64,000 bases of DNA, from assembly GCA_934668345.1 (NCBI GenBank), contig CAKUNE010000001.1, positions 124,001 through 188,000 on the forward strand, in the 5' to 3' direction. Position numbers and translations under genes: made by a program. Within the stretch, counting starts at the first letter, position 1. Every line of letters starts with the position of its first letter. The stretch is from an uncultured Collinsella sp. Lineage in GTDB: Bacteria > Actinomycetota > Coriobacteriia > Coriobacteriales > Coriobacteriaceae. The notes under the pieces are model-generated. The model saw only the letters and a list, made by a program, of their open reading frames with translations. It was not told the origin of the DNA and made no database searches. This document shows positions 10,417 through 20,300 of this stretch, one piece after another.

Positions 10417-11895
10417 CTAAAACGCAGAAAGAATTGAAATAAAGTCCACTAATAGAATAGTACTCATTATCGATGAAGAACAAAGCAAGACATGTCCTTC
10501 AGAACTTGATTTTATCGGACGCAAGATATTCAACAGAACCGGAAGGACCAGTGGGAATAAATATCGTCCTTGGACCCCCATGATAATATCTTCACGCTTA
10601 TCAACAGTAAGAGTCCAGTTCCTCATCGTCATAACAATCAGGAAGAAATTGACGAATACAACAGCAACCATTACAAAGCGATCCGTACTACAGAATAATT
10701 TTTCATTATTCTCATCGTTATAAAACAAAACAACAGACTGAAGAATGATGTAAAGCCAAAAACAAAATGGCCAAACATTAATCGAAAGAGCGCCAAGATT
10801 GTAACCTGCATAGGATTGAAACCAGAATGGCCCCATCTCCCAAATTGACTTAATAAAAACCTTTGCGCAATGCAGCGGCGCTCGCATCAAATCAAATGAA
10901 TCTGGCATGAAACTTCCATGATAAAGAAACACGAACGCGCAGCTCGAAACAAAAGCTAACGCAAAGAAGGAAAAAATGAACTTTTTATAGCTGTCTGTTC
11001 CTTTAAGTTTTTTCCAGTGAATAAGGTTCAAGAGTACCAACGGGAAAAACATTATCTTTGAAAGAAGCAGTAAAGCAGATAGCAGTATTAACGCCAGCAG
11101 CGATCGATATGAGTACAACGAATCCGCATAAATCTTAACAACTACAGTAACGTACAAAATGGCAACAATGTTTGCGACAGAATCAGCAGAAACAGACGCT
11201 TCCTGCTGCAACAAAATGGGATTTAGTAAAAAAATCAAAACAGCATTTTTACCAACTGGCATCAGTTTGATTATCCAATAAGCCGCGAAACAATATGTTA
11301 ATCCAGCGCACACGCGCGAAACTGAAAGGACCACAAAGGCATTGAAACCCGTTTGCTGCGCAAATCCTAGAATTACTCCCGGAATTAAATAAAGATGAGG
11401 GTAATAGCTCCCCAAATACGTATGGCACACAAAGACGCTAGACCAATCGGTAGGCTGAGTCATTGCATTAAAATAATCTGCGTACGATGAAGGAAACTGA
11501 CCCAATTGGAAGCAAGAGACAACATCAAAGCCATTGCCGTTACGAGACAATAAAGCGGCCGCCTGCCAAATATGAGAAGCCTCGTCTGGAACATTAGCGG
11601 GCAGCATGAAAAGGCCAAAAGCAGTTACAGCGGGCACACCAATCACTACAAAGCAAATTGCGGGATTGTGCTGCTCTTTAATTAATAATAGGACACCAAC
11701 GAACAAGCAGGCAATTAAGGGCAGAGCCGAGAGCCATAGCCCAGGCAATCCGATAGCGTTGGCTTTAAAGGCGCAATAGTAGAAAAATACCAAGCAAAGA
11801 GAGAATACAGCTATAAACGGGTAAACGAAAAACGTCAGAGCTTTTCGATAACTATCAGTTAGTTTCTGATGACCAGTAAAGGTATCAAGATTCAT
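10417..11895 (-). CDS. DUF2142 polytopic membrane protein
   Basis: 492 residues with about 12 predicted membrane helices. The motif NVPDEASHIWQAAALL, in the first large loop (about residues 103-118), is the signature of DUF2142 (PF09913) proteins, which resemble GT-C glycosyltransferases and are common in surface-polysaccharide clusters. A role as a polyprenyl-linked glycosyltransferase or glycopolymer polymerase/ligase outside the membrane is inferred from the fold class and neighbours, not shown. It sits between a GT2 gene (55 bases upstream) and the WsaF-like gene (13 bases downstream), reading in the same direction. Confidence 0.78.
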   Translation of the reverse strand: MNLDTFTGHQKLTDSYRKALTFFVYPFIAVFSLCLVFFYYCAFKANAIGLPGLWLSALPLIACLFVGVLLLIKEQHNPAICFVVIGVPAVTAFGLFMLPANVPDEASHIWQAAALLSRNGNGFDVVSCFQLGQFPSSYADYFNAMTQPTDWSSVFVCHTYLGSYYPHLYLIPGVILGFAQQTGFNAFVVLSVSRVCAGLTYCFAAYWIIKLMPVGKNAVLIFLLNPILLQQEASVSADSVANIVAILYVTVVVKIYADSLYSYRSLLALILLSALLLLSKIMFFPLVLLNLIHWKKLKGTDSYKKFIFSFFALAFVSSCAFVFLYHGSFMPDSFDLMRAPLHCAKVFIKSIWEMGPFWFQSYAGYNLGALSINVWPFCFWLYIILQSVVLFYNDENNEKLFCSTDRFVMVAVVFVNFFLIVMTMRNWTLTVDKREDIIMGVQGRYLFPLVLPVLLNILRPIKSSSEGHVLLCSSSIMSTILLVDFISILSAF

Positions 11896-11950
11896 AACTC
11901 TACAACTCCGTCTCGATAAATGTTCAACTTACGCCGGCATTGTTGCAGCG

Positions 11951-12745
11951 TCATAAAGAATTGCTTCTCATGCTAAGCGAATACAGGCTACAGACTATTG
12001 GAGCAAACCACTTGGGCCAGAATTTTTGAAGCATCGTTTCATCCTCCGACCTCCTTGTATCATCTTTAATCAGCGCCGTGGTCTCAGAGCCTTCATGAAT
12101 TCGATGAAACATTAAAACCTCGGGAGAATAAACGAAAGATCCGTCGATTTTCGAGAATCTTTCCCATGCCTCCCAGTCCAAGTCACATTTCATATCTGTC
12201 ATAAATAACGGTGTCTGTAGGATGCTTAGATTAAATGTCACAGAAGGACAGCAGATGGCGGAACCGAACCTCAGGATATCCCTTTTATCCTTAACCGATG
12301 ATAGAGCGCCGTGGCGAGCAAACTTACGAAGTAAAATTCTCTTTATTTTCAGAATAAGGAGGTCCTCTTCATATATGCCATTTCTTATCTCACCATAATT
12401 AGAAAAAAAGATTAAAGGTTGATCCGCTTCTTTCATAGCCCGCAGCATAGTTTCCGTATAACTAGAGCTATAGATATCATCCTGATGAGCTATAGTCACA
12501 AGCTTTGTATTTGAATTCGCAATAGCACAATTCCAGTCATGAGATATGCTAGGCGACCCCTCGTTAACAATTACCGGAATCGAATAGTAAGACGCTATAC
12601 GATCAATATAGGAATTAGGAGTTGACGTCGATATAAGGATATTACTTCGGGTGCTTTGGTTCACTAAAGAATCTAAACAGTCAGACAAGTACGGAGACTC
12701 GCCGTATGCACACAATACAAATGTATGATCTTTTGCCAAGCACAT
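11951..12745 (-). CDS. Glycosyltransferase family 2
   Basis: 264 residues with a GT-A domain: an N-terminal strand FVLCAYGESPYL, SISHDWNCAI for donor binding, and TIAHQDDIY as the DxD-type metal site. The C-terminal part has DLDWEAWERF, matching the family's EDWE-like acceptor/base region. The start ATG at 12745 follows GGGAG by 7 bases and lies 4 bases after the DUF2304 stop, so I prefer it to an upstream in-frame codon inside that gene. Donor and acceptor sugars cannot be told. It is AT-rich like its neighbours. Confidence 0.82.
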   Translation of the reverse strand: MCLAKDHTFVLCAYGESPYLSDCLDSLVNQSTRSNILISTSTPNSYIDRIASYYSIPVIVNEGSPSISHDWNCAIANSNTKLVTIAHQDDIYSSSYTETMLRAMKEADQPLIFFSNYGEIRNGIYEEDLLILKIKRILLRKFARHGALSSVKDKRDILRFGSAICCPSVTFNLSILQTPLFMTDMKCDLDWEAWERFSKIDGSFVYSPEVLMFHRIHEGSETTALIKDDTRRSEDETMLQKFWPKWFAPIVCSLYSLSMRSNSL

Positions 12746-12749
12746 GGCA

Positions 12750-13100
12750 TTACTCCCTATTTTTTGATTCAAGCTCTTTTTCAAGCAATGCAATTCGTTG
12801 AGTTAAGTTAGCAATTGCAGAAGCTTGTTTACTTGACAGACATGCCATAGAAAGAACAATGCATATCAAAAATAAAAACCCTAAGACAAAAACAAAATTG
12901 GCTGGAGTCTGAAAACCAAATAAACTTGAAATGAAGTAAAGAGGTTGCGGAAAGAGGCCGCATACCAACAAAACCAATGCAAGAACAATCCAAAGAAGTG
13001 AATACTTGAGCTGAAGGCTATCCTTTAATACAAGACGCAGCACAAAACAAAGCAAAACTAAACAAGCAGTAATGACACCAAACTGTAAGGAAATATGCAT
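12750..13100 (-). CDS. DUF2304 small membrane protein
   Basis: 116 residues: three hydrophobic helices (about 5-24, 32-50 and 65-90), then a charged coiled-coil-like tail (LTQRIALLEKELESKNRE). DUF2304 (PF10066) proteins are regularly encoded beside DPM1-type GT2 enzymes, and that is the case here: the GT2 stop is 11 bases upstream. The likely role is to anchor or assist the adjacent polyprenyl-phosphate glycosyltransferase, which lacks its own membrane helices. This is context inference. Confidence 0.8.
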   Translation of the reverse strand: MHISLQFGVITACLVLLCFVLRLVLKDSLQLKYSLLWIVLALVLLVCGLFPQPLYFISSLFGFQTPANFVFVLGFLFLICIVLSMACLSSKQASAIANLTQRIALLEKELESKNRE

Positions 13101-13111
13101 AACAACCCGTC

Positions 13112-13807
13112 CTAATTCGAGAATGAAGAGATGATAATCGCCAAAGTAACCTTTATCATGTAATAAATGCTACTAAAACCAGAAATTGACGACTTTCCCC
13201 CCTGCCGTTCTTTCATTACGACAGGCACTTCTGTAACGCGAAGGCCCTTAACCATAGCCGCAACAGCGGAATCCGGCTCTGGATAGTCTACGGGGTATTT
13301 TTTACAGAACAGATCTATGGCCTTAGATCCACATGCGCGAAAACCAGAAGTGGGATCGCTAACACGAACGTGGGTTGTAAGATGAATTACCGCAGAGAGC
13401 CATCTAATTCCAAGACGCCTCAAGAAGGTTGACTTGAAGCCTTCAGATTCCTCAAGAAATCGCGATCCGATAACTAAATCAGACCCATTATTTATTTCAT
13501 CAAGCAAGCAGGATATGTAATGAGCGTCATGCTGCCCATCACCATCAACTTGAATGTCTACATCATAGCCAAAGCGCTTGGCGTATTTGTGTCCGGCTTG
13601 AACCGCACCTCCAATGCCAAGATTCTGCGGTAAATCCAGGACATTAACCCCCGCATCGCGACAAACACGCAAAGTGTCATCAGTGGAGCCGTCGTTGATA
13701 ACTACATAATCGTATCCAGCTTCCTCCACAGAAGAAACCGTATCTAAAATGTTCGCCTCTTCATTAAAAGCTGGGATGATAACCAGCGCTCTTAATTCAT
13801 GCATCAT
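13112..13807 (-). CDS. DPM1-like glycosyltransferase family 2
   Basis: 231 residues, a compact GT-A enzyme of the dolichol/polyprenyl-phosphate mannosyl- or glucosyltransferase type. Motifs are VIIPAFNEEANI, VVINDGSTDDT, QNLGIGGAVQAG, the metal site IQVDGDGQHD, and DPTSGFRACGSKAI. It lacks the C-terminal membrane helices of CsbB-like enzymes, which fits its pairing with the DUF2304 gene just downstream. It probably loads a sugar onto undecaprenyl phosphate for a later transferase. Two ATG codons are adjacent; I took the upstream one, 7 bases after GAGG. Confidence 0.85.
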   Translation of the reverse strand: MMHELRALVIIPAFNEEANILDTVSSVEEAGYDYVVINDGSTDDTLRVCRDAGVNVLDLPQNLGIGGAVQAGHKYAKRFGYDVDIQVDGDGQHDAHYISCLLDEINNGSDLVIGSRFLEESEGFKSTFLRRLGIRWLSAVIHLTTHVRVSDPTSGFRACGSKAIDLFCKKYPVDYPEPDSAVAAMVKGLRVTEVPVVMKERQGGKSSISGFSSIYYMIKVTLAIIISSFSN

Positions 13808-13884
13808 TTGAATCCTCAGTACAAAAAATCACTCAAACAGTCCAAGTCGAACTGAAAAACCCTATCAAAACAAGGAGAACGAAT

Positions 13885-15159
13885 TTACAGTTCGGATGTG
13901 ACAGATTGCTTCGCCTTCCGATTTAATAGGTTAATTATACAAAGGAAAGAAAATAATAATCCAAAACCGTATGCCACCAAGATAATGATATTGATGATAT
14001 TTGCATCAGAAGCAAATACCGGATTCACAAAACAATAACGAGAAAGAAACACGGCCAACGCTAACGAAGCGGCACCAGAAATCGTGCCAATAATCGGTTT
14101 CCCAAATGCAATAAAGACATCAATAGTGAAGAAGTTCAAACCAGTGAATGCAGTAGCAACGAGTGCCAGCGGAAGATAATCTGAGTGAAGACCAACTTCT
14201 TTGCCATAAATAGCAGTAAGCACAGGTTCGCCTATAAAAGCACTAGCAATGGCACACATCGCAGTCAAAACGAATACGGAAGCGAGCATCTTAATAAATA
14301 CTAAGCGCAATCGGTGAGTTTCGTTTTCTCGCCACATTGCCGAAATAGGTCCAAGCAGGGGGGCATATAGATAAGATACGAGAGCCTGAATTACGGCAGT
14401 CGGAGTGGCAACGGCGGCATAAAAACCCAACGCCTCATTTCCATAGGAAAGGCCATAGAACTGTCTTGTTACGCTAACAACAGCCGTGCACGCAAGAGAT
14501 GCAACAAAACCGGGAAAACAGATACGGGACAATTTGATAAGGGAAGTAAAATCAAAATCAGGCATAACGGCACAAAACCGTTTTGTCATTCTAAAATCAT
14601 ATATAAGCACAACGGCTATGGTAACAATAGCCATTGAAGCAACGGCTATTACCAAGTTATCAAATAGCAACAAGCACAACGAAAAAGAGACTAGAACTCC
14701 TGCGCCACGAATTATTTGAGAAATAGCCGCAATGTCCAATCTGTTGTTTACCTGATCCACACCGTGAAGAACATCGACAAATGAATCGCCAGCTTTAAAT
14801 AGGCAATAAACAGCAACAACTGCCCAATCGCTGAATGCAACAGAGACTAAACAATAGAAGAAGCAAATTACACAGGCAAATATTGTTGCAACGATTCTAT
14901 GGGCGATAAAATTCCCAGTCGTAAAATCAGAATAACTCTCAGAAACCTGAACGGGGCGCGCTCGAAGCAAAACAATGGTCGCAAAAATATTACCAACAGA
15001 CATAGCCACAGCAAGGCTACCAGACATGCTAATGTCGGAACCAAGTGTCACCACAAGAACAGTAATCAGCCAGTTGCAAATCAAATACACCATCGAGCCG
15101 ACGCTGTTCCAAACAAGGCTCTGCTCAACAGAGAGTTCTTTCGTTTTTCTATTAGACAC
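13885..15159 (-). CDS. Polysaccharide flippase, Wzx/MATE-like
   Basis: 424 residues with about 12 hydrophobic helices throughout, no large soluble domain, and the even helix spacing of the oligosaccharide-flippase (MVF/Wzx) superfamily. Near residues 140-155 it has DVLHGVDQVNNRLDIAA, a loop seen in this group. It would move lipid-linked repeat units across the membrane, and it is the only flippase in this locus. I chose the GTG at 15159 because GGAG lies 5 bases upstream; GTG at 15165 overlaps that site. The frame is AT-rich. No wzy polymerase was clearly recognised nearby, unless the DUF2142 protein plays that part. Confidence 0.82.
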   Translation of the reverse strand: MSNRKTKELSVEQSLVWNSVGSMVYLICNWLITVLVVTLGSDISMSGSLAVAMSVGNIFATIVLLRARPVQVSESYSDFTTGNFIAHRIVATIFACVICFFYCLVSVAFSDWAVVAVYCLFKAGDSFVDVLHGVDQVNNRLDIAAISQIIRGAGVLVSFSLCLLLFDNLVIAVASMAIVTIAVVLIYDFRMTKRFCAVMPDFDFTSLIKLSRICFPGFVASLACTAVVSVTRQFYGLSYGNEALGFYAAVATPTAVIQALVSYLYAPLLGPISAMWRENETHRLRLVFIKMLASVFVLTAMCAIASAFIGEPVLTAIYGKEVGLHSDYLPLALVATAFTGLNFFTIDVFIAFGKPIIGTISGAASLALAVFLSRYCFVNPVFASDANIINIIILVAYGFGLLFSFLCIINLLNRKAKQSVTSEL

Positions 15160-15180
15160 AATCACTCCAGCAGTGGATCA

Positions 15181-16107
15181 TCAGGCCTTGTTGAATAAAA
15201 ACAAAACGCGAAGAAGTAAATCAGAAATCAAAGTAGGTCGCAGACGCTTTGGGAAAATCGCTTTCCTAAGTCTTGAAATAATCCCATCATCATTGGTGAA
15301 AATATCAAGCTCATGTTTCTGCTCAGAACTAAGCTCATCATAAAAAACCGCAGAAAAATGGCTTAACTTTTGACTCTCATCTTTCGATCTATCACCAAAT
15401 AGTTCGTCCTTAAAATATGTCTTTAAAAGATCAAAATAACGATTATCTCCAGAAGTGACCGCAGAGGAATGACGAACGTGAGAAGCCGTACAGACGGAAT
15501 CAAACAATACCTTTCCAAATGCCGAAGCACACCGAATCAGCCATCGATCATGCATTTCATTCCCTGGATCCACCTCAAGAATAAAGGCCCCGCAAGCAAG
15601 GCGATTAAATACTATCGTGAAGCCTAGTCCGGGAGTATAAAACAAGGTGTTATGAAAAGAGAGGTACTTGTCCTGCGGAGCCGATTCGCGTATCGTCTCG
15701 CCATCTTCGTTTACATATGAAAAGGAAGAGAAGTAGACAGTCGGCACCTTGTCTCCACTATTTTCAATTGCCCTGACTGCCCGTTCAATTTTATCGGTCT
15801 TCCAAATATCATCCTGATCGGCAAATGCATAGTAGTCATATTCGGGAACCCGCTTGATAATTTCATAAAAACTATTTGGGCACCCAAGATTACCGATTGA
15901 ATCTTGAATTAAATGAATGCTCGAGTTTGACCGACAGTACCATTGTGCAATTTCAACAGTGTCATCCGTTGAACCATCATCACGAATATAGACGGAGCAA
16001 TTAGGCCAAGTTTGCTCCAAGATACTATCAAGCTGTTTGGCCAAATACTTGCCGCCGTTATATGTGGGTAAAACAATGCAAACAGACTTGTCTTTGATTT
16101 TATCCAT
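15181..16107 (-). CDS. Glycosyltransferase family 2
   Basis: 308 residues with a complete GT-A domain: CIVLPTYNGGKYLAKQL at the N terminus, YIRDDGSTDDTVEI, and the DxD-like YAFADQDDIWKTDKI. The C-terminal third is variable and basic. It resembles rhamnosyl- or galactosyl-type GT2 enzymes of capsule clusters, but the sugar cannot be assigned. Starts are possible at ATG 16107 or GTG 16134; the latter would overlap the upstream GT8 gene by 23 bases. I prefer 16107 because it places the first strand at the usual distance from the N terminus, although its spacing to AGGA is short. Confidence 0.82.
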   Translation of the reverse strand: MDKIKDKSVCIVLPTYNGGKYLAKQLDSILEQTWPNCSVYIRDDGSTDDTVEIAQWYCRSNSSIHLIQDSIGNLGCPNSFYEIIKRVPEYDYYAFADQDDIWKTDKIERAVRAIENSGDKVPTVYFSSFSYVNEDGETIRESAPQDKYLSFHNTLFYTPGLGFTIVFNRLACGAFILEVDPGNEMHDRWLIRCASAFGKVLFDSVCTASHVRHSSAVTSGDNRYFDLLKTYFKDELFGDRSKDESQKLSHFSAVFYDELSSEQKHELDIFTNDDGIISRLRKAIFPKRLRPTLISDLLLRVLFLFNKA

Positions 16108-16111
16108 AATC

Positions 16112-17089
16112 CTATTTATTTCTTTTCGAGGCACGATATTTAAGAAATGCAGGAATCAACCCGCTAATTACTTTATAGCGAAGCTGAGGAAAAGGCCTGG
16201 TTAGGAAATTAAAGGACCGCCAAGCAAGAAAATAAGCGCCCCAACCATCTTCATCTTTCGCGTCCTTCCAGAACGTTTCTGATAAATAAAAGTGATACTC
16301 ATTATTGAAGCGATGAGTATTCCCCCGCCGCCATGGCCTCTCTTCGCCGAGATAATGGACAACGACGGGCTTCGATCTTGCGGTATTAAAACTGTTTTCA
16401 TCCGAAAAGCCCGGCATTAACGAGCTTAAGAATAAAAACGGATAGTAGTCAAAAATATTGGAATAATTGAACGCAGGAGATAAACTGCAAATCTTATCTT
16501 TAAGTACTGCATTTAGAGCATCTTGATCATTCGCAAACAAGCGTCCTGAGCGGCGCTCGCAATAATCCAATAATTGATCTTCGCAACAAGTTGATCTCCA
16601 TTGCTTTAAATCAACGAGCAACACACCAGCATTGTGGTACAGACAGCCATTTAAGTCTAAATCATTAAGTCGAGATGGGCCGACCGTTGGCTCGGGAACC
16701 ATTCCAACCACGCAACCCTTAAGATCTTGATTCCAAAGAAGAGCAATATCCCCAAGAACAATCGTATCGCCATCGAGGTAAATAACTCTTTCGATCTCAT
16801 TAGGTAGAAAATGTGCCATCAAAAGCCTAGCAAGAACTATTTCATTCCATCCCGATGTATCAAAATCAAACCCGAGAGCATCTTTGAAGTTCGAAATATC
16901 ATAAAACACAAGGTTTTGGTTGTATTCGGTCACCATCTCATGGAGCAAATGCTGGTTATCCTCTGTAATGCCATTAGAGAAGACATGAAAAGTAATGTCT
17001 TGAATACCGGAATGATTTGAAACAACCGAGCAAATATTGGCGGCCAACTGTGGGACAAAATTGTTATCAACCGTATAAAGCAAATTCAT
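16112..17089 (-). CDS. Glycosyltransferase family 8
   Basis: 325 residues. The N terminus MNLLYTVDNNFVPQL and the metal site YLDGDTIVLGDI (D106, D108) are diagnostic of retaining GT8 enzymes (LPS glucosyl/galactosyltransferase-like). YHNAGVLLVDLKQWR and VVHYLGEERPW are further GT8 blocks near the donor site. It is the first gene of the AT-rich minus-strand transferase operon; the next gene begins 4 bases past its stop. It probably transfers glucose or galactose from a UDP donor. The 220 bases upstream hold a hairpin and no other gene. Confidence 0.88.
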   Translation of the reverse strand: MNLLYTVDNNFVPQLAANICSVVSNHSGIQDITFHVFSNGITEDNQHLLHEMVTEYNQNLVFYDISNFKDALGFDFDTSGWNEIVLARLLMAHFLPNEIERVIYLDGDTIVLGDIALLWNQDLKGCVVGMVPEPTVGPSRLNDLDLNGCLYHNAGVLLVDLKQWRSTCCEDQLLDYCERRSGRLFANDQDALNAVLKDKICSLSPAFNYSNIFDYYPFLFLSSLMPGFSDENSFNTARSKPVVVHYLGEERPWRRGNTHRFNNEYHFYLSETFWKDAKDEDGWGAYFLAWRSFNFLTRPFPQLRYKVISGLIPAFLKYRASKRNK

Positions 17090-17225
17090 GATTACTAAAC
17101 TTCACCTTAATTCACCCAATAGAAATTAATGATGACGACTTATTGAAAGAGGTCGAAACGAAATCCTTACACAGAGGATAAAGTCTAGCACGGTTTGCCT
17201 CTTTCAAATAACCTGCAACTAAGGA

Positions 17226-17263
17226 GGGTGAATTGAGGGGACTACAACCCCATCAATTCACCC
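17226..17263 (-). terminator. Strong hairpin after the GT80-like ChW gene
   Basis: An 11-bp stem (GGGTGAATTGA / TCAATTCACCC) continues into a GGGG/CCCC stem past a single bulged base, with a 7-base loop. It lies 46 bases past the stop of the minus-strand ChW gene. No T tract follows, so it may be a weak terminator or an RNA-stabilising end. Confidence 0.55.
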
Positions 17264-17309
17264 CCCCCTACTCCATTAGCGTTGGTATATAGGCAAATTG
17301 GATCTATAT

Positions 17310-20300
17310 TTAGCTTTTCTCAACCAGCCTAACCTCAAGCGCCTCCAGATGCAGAGACTCACCAGTTGTGCCAGCGCACTCGCCCGATTTAACCCAGTCT
17401 AACCAACCTTTGCTTTGAACGTGTGCTCTATAGACAACGTCATAATGCTTGGCGAGATCTCCCGTCAGCTTTATTTCAACGGCCTCGATAGATAGAGACT
17501 TCCCTGTAGTGCCGGCAACCTTGCCATTCTTGACCCATTTTTGCCAGCCGATATTCTGAACGTGAGCTCGATACTCGATGCCGCCAGAATACCCAAGGTC
17601 AGGCTTGCTAATCGTCAACGCCTCAACAGCAAGGTTTCGGCCAGTTGTGCCAACGGTCATGCCTTCATAAACAGGCGACTGCCAACCAAGGTTTGAAACA
17701 TGCGCCTTGATTGAAAACGTCCTCTGAATAGAAGGTTGACTTGTATCCCCAGGAGCGAGCGAACCCTTTTCAACCAAAACAACCTGATACGCTTCGAGCC
17801 TCAAGCCAAACCCAGTCGTACCAGCAACCTGGTCATTACAGGCCCAACCGAGCCAGCCCCTATCCTGAACATGGGCTCGATAGTAAACGTCGTAGCGATT
17901 TGCCATCTCACCAGTAAGGCGAATTTGAATAGCCTGGACGGACTTGCTCTGACCCGTAGTACCGGAGACTTCCCCCTCTTTCGCATAATCTTGCCAACCG
18001 TAATCGGAAACATGCGTCCTGTACTCCAAGCCACCATCGTAGGGAGCATTCTGCAGGCTAAGAGTAATGGCCTCGACAGCTTTTGACTGGCCAACGGTAC
18101 CGGAAGCATTTCCACCCTTGGAGGCCGATTGCCAGCCGTCATTCGAGACATGCGAAGTTGCCAAGACGTCAAGAGGGCCTCGTGACACCTTAACAACGGC
18201 GTAGCCCGACTCGCTCTTCTTGAAATAAGTCAGAGCACCGCTATTGTGCGAATAGATCGCAAAGTCGTAATTTGCCGAAGCGAGTATGGAATCCGAAAAC
18301 TCTACGAGATAGCAAGAGTCTCCCTGTTTGCAAAGGGATTTGATGGCAGCATCCGTGTCTTCGGTAACCGGAGAAGCAAACCAATCCATAATCGAATAAT
18401 CGATAACGGCACCCGGCTTCAAGGCCTCGGCCTTCGTGGAATTCCAAAGTCCACCAGCAGCATCGGCACTGGCCGAGTTATACGTACTAGACCCATAACC
18501 AGACAGACCGATCTCCGGATTAAAGAAGAGGATCAGCTCTGCAGCAACGGAAGAATCGACATCGGTAATGCCAAGACGGTCAAGCTGTTCCTGCTTTTGG
18601 GGATACATACCCGTCGGTGTGTTTGGATGCCCCTTGTAATAATACAAATAGTCATCGCCATAGATAACTTCGGTCAAATTGGCATAGTCGTCAAAATTCT
18701 GCTCATAAGAAACGTACGTTCCAAGCAGCATCATTACCTTTTTGCCCTGTTGAGTCGCCGCATCAAAATAACCATCGTTAAAGTTGTACAGGGCCTTAAA
18801 CGCTTGGACCGTATCCTCTCCCCTATTCTGCAGGCTTGTAAGCATGCTCGAAACGTTCATCTTCTTAACGTTAGGATCGGATGCGATCTTATTCGCAAAG
18901 ACATTATCGTCACCACTCGTAAACAGATTAGTTCGAGTCATCCACCACTGAGTACCAGGCTCAATGCTCAGCACCGCATACATAGAATCCCAGTGATCGT
19001 GATAATCGCTATACGACTTTGATACCTCACCGGTTTCGTATTCCTTATTCTTGGCAGCATTCCATAGAGCAATCAGCTCCGCTTGCTTAGAATCCGGATC
19101 CTTAACGTCGAAGGCCTCGTTGGTAAAGACATATGTGGCAGATCCATCGGACAACAGCCGAATGGAATATTGACCAGCGGGAATCTTATTGGCGTAAATC
19201 ATCCTATGGATCAACGAACAGGTGATGTCATTGATATACAGATTGAACTTTGCCTTTGGGTTGATCTTGTAGAGAGCAGCGACATAATCCGCGAACGCCT
19301 GATAGCTCGAACTAGAAGCATTCTCCTCATGAGTCAGGTACGGAAGACCATACATCCCGGATGGAAGCGAGTTCCAGTTATAGGCACTTGGGCGATCGAG
19401 CATTACAATTGACGGAATGGTCGTTCCAGCAGAAGAGGTGCTGATATCCCAGAAAGATAGCGAATAGAGAACAACGGGGAAAGAAGCACTCAAAGGGGCA
19501 AGGTTGTACTCGCTCGCAGAAATGCCAATTGACTGATGGTCCTCATGAACAATGTTTCCATTCTTCAAATACTGCAACGTAACGTCAAACGGACCATAAT
19601 CGCTAAATTCAATTTCACTGGAACTAGAGCCCAGATCTCCGAGCGCAATCGTGCTGGAAACAGAACGGGTAACCTTTCCTCCATACGACATGGAGCCAGA
19701 CACCTTTACAGAATCGGCGATACCGAGTCGTTTTATATCCTCGATCTGCGAAATATTCAGGGTTACCTTAGTCGTCTCCCCAACCTGAGAAAGAGAGCAA
19801 TTAAAGACAGACGGGACATAGGCGCCAGCGGTATCGCCGGGCGCCGCGTCACCCTTCTTTACAATGACGATCTGTATTGCTTCAACGGCATAAGACCAAC
19901 CGGTGGTTCCCGCAGTCGACCCATTTGAGGTCCATCCAAGCCAGCCGAAATTAGAAGCATGAACGCGATAATACAGGTCATAAGAAGCCGCCCTGTCACC
20001 CGTCAGCTTGAGCTCGACAGCTTCAATCTGAAGTCCCTTTCCCGTTGTGCCGGAGACGGCTCCATTAGAAACCCAATCCTGCCAGCCTTCATTTTGAACA
20101 TGAGAGCGGTATTCGATACCAAGGTCTTCTGAATTAGGGAGGGAAACCCTGAGCGCTTCAAGCCTACGAGACTGGCCTGTTGTGCCAGAAATCGAGCCAT
20201 TCGATGTAAACGTCGGCTCCCAACCAATACCTGAAATGTGAGATTTATAGCTGACGTCCGGGACCGCCTCTTTGGGCTCCACGGTAGCATCAATCGAAGG

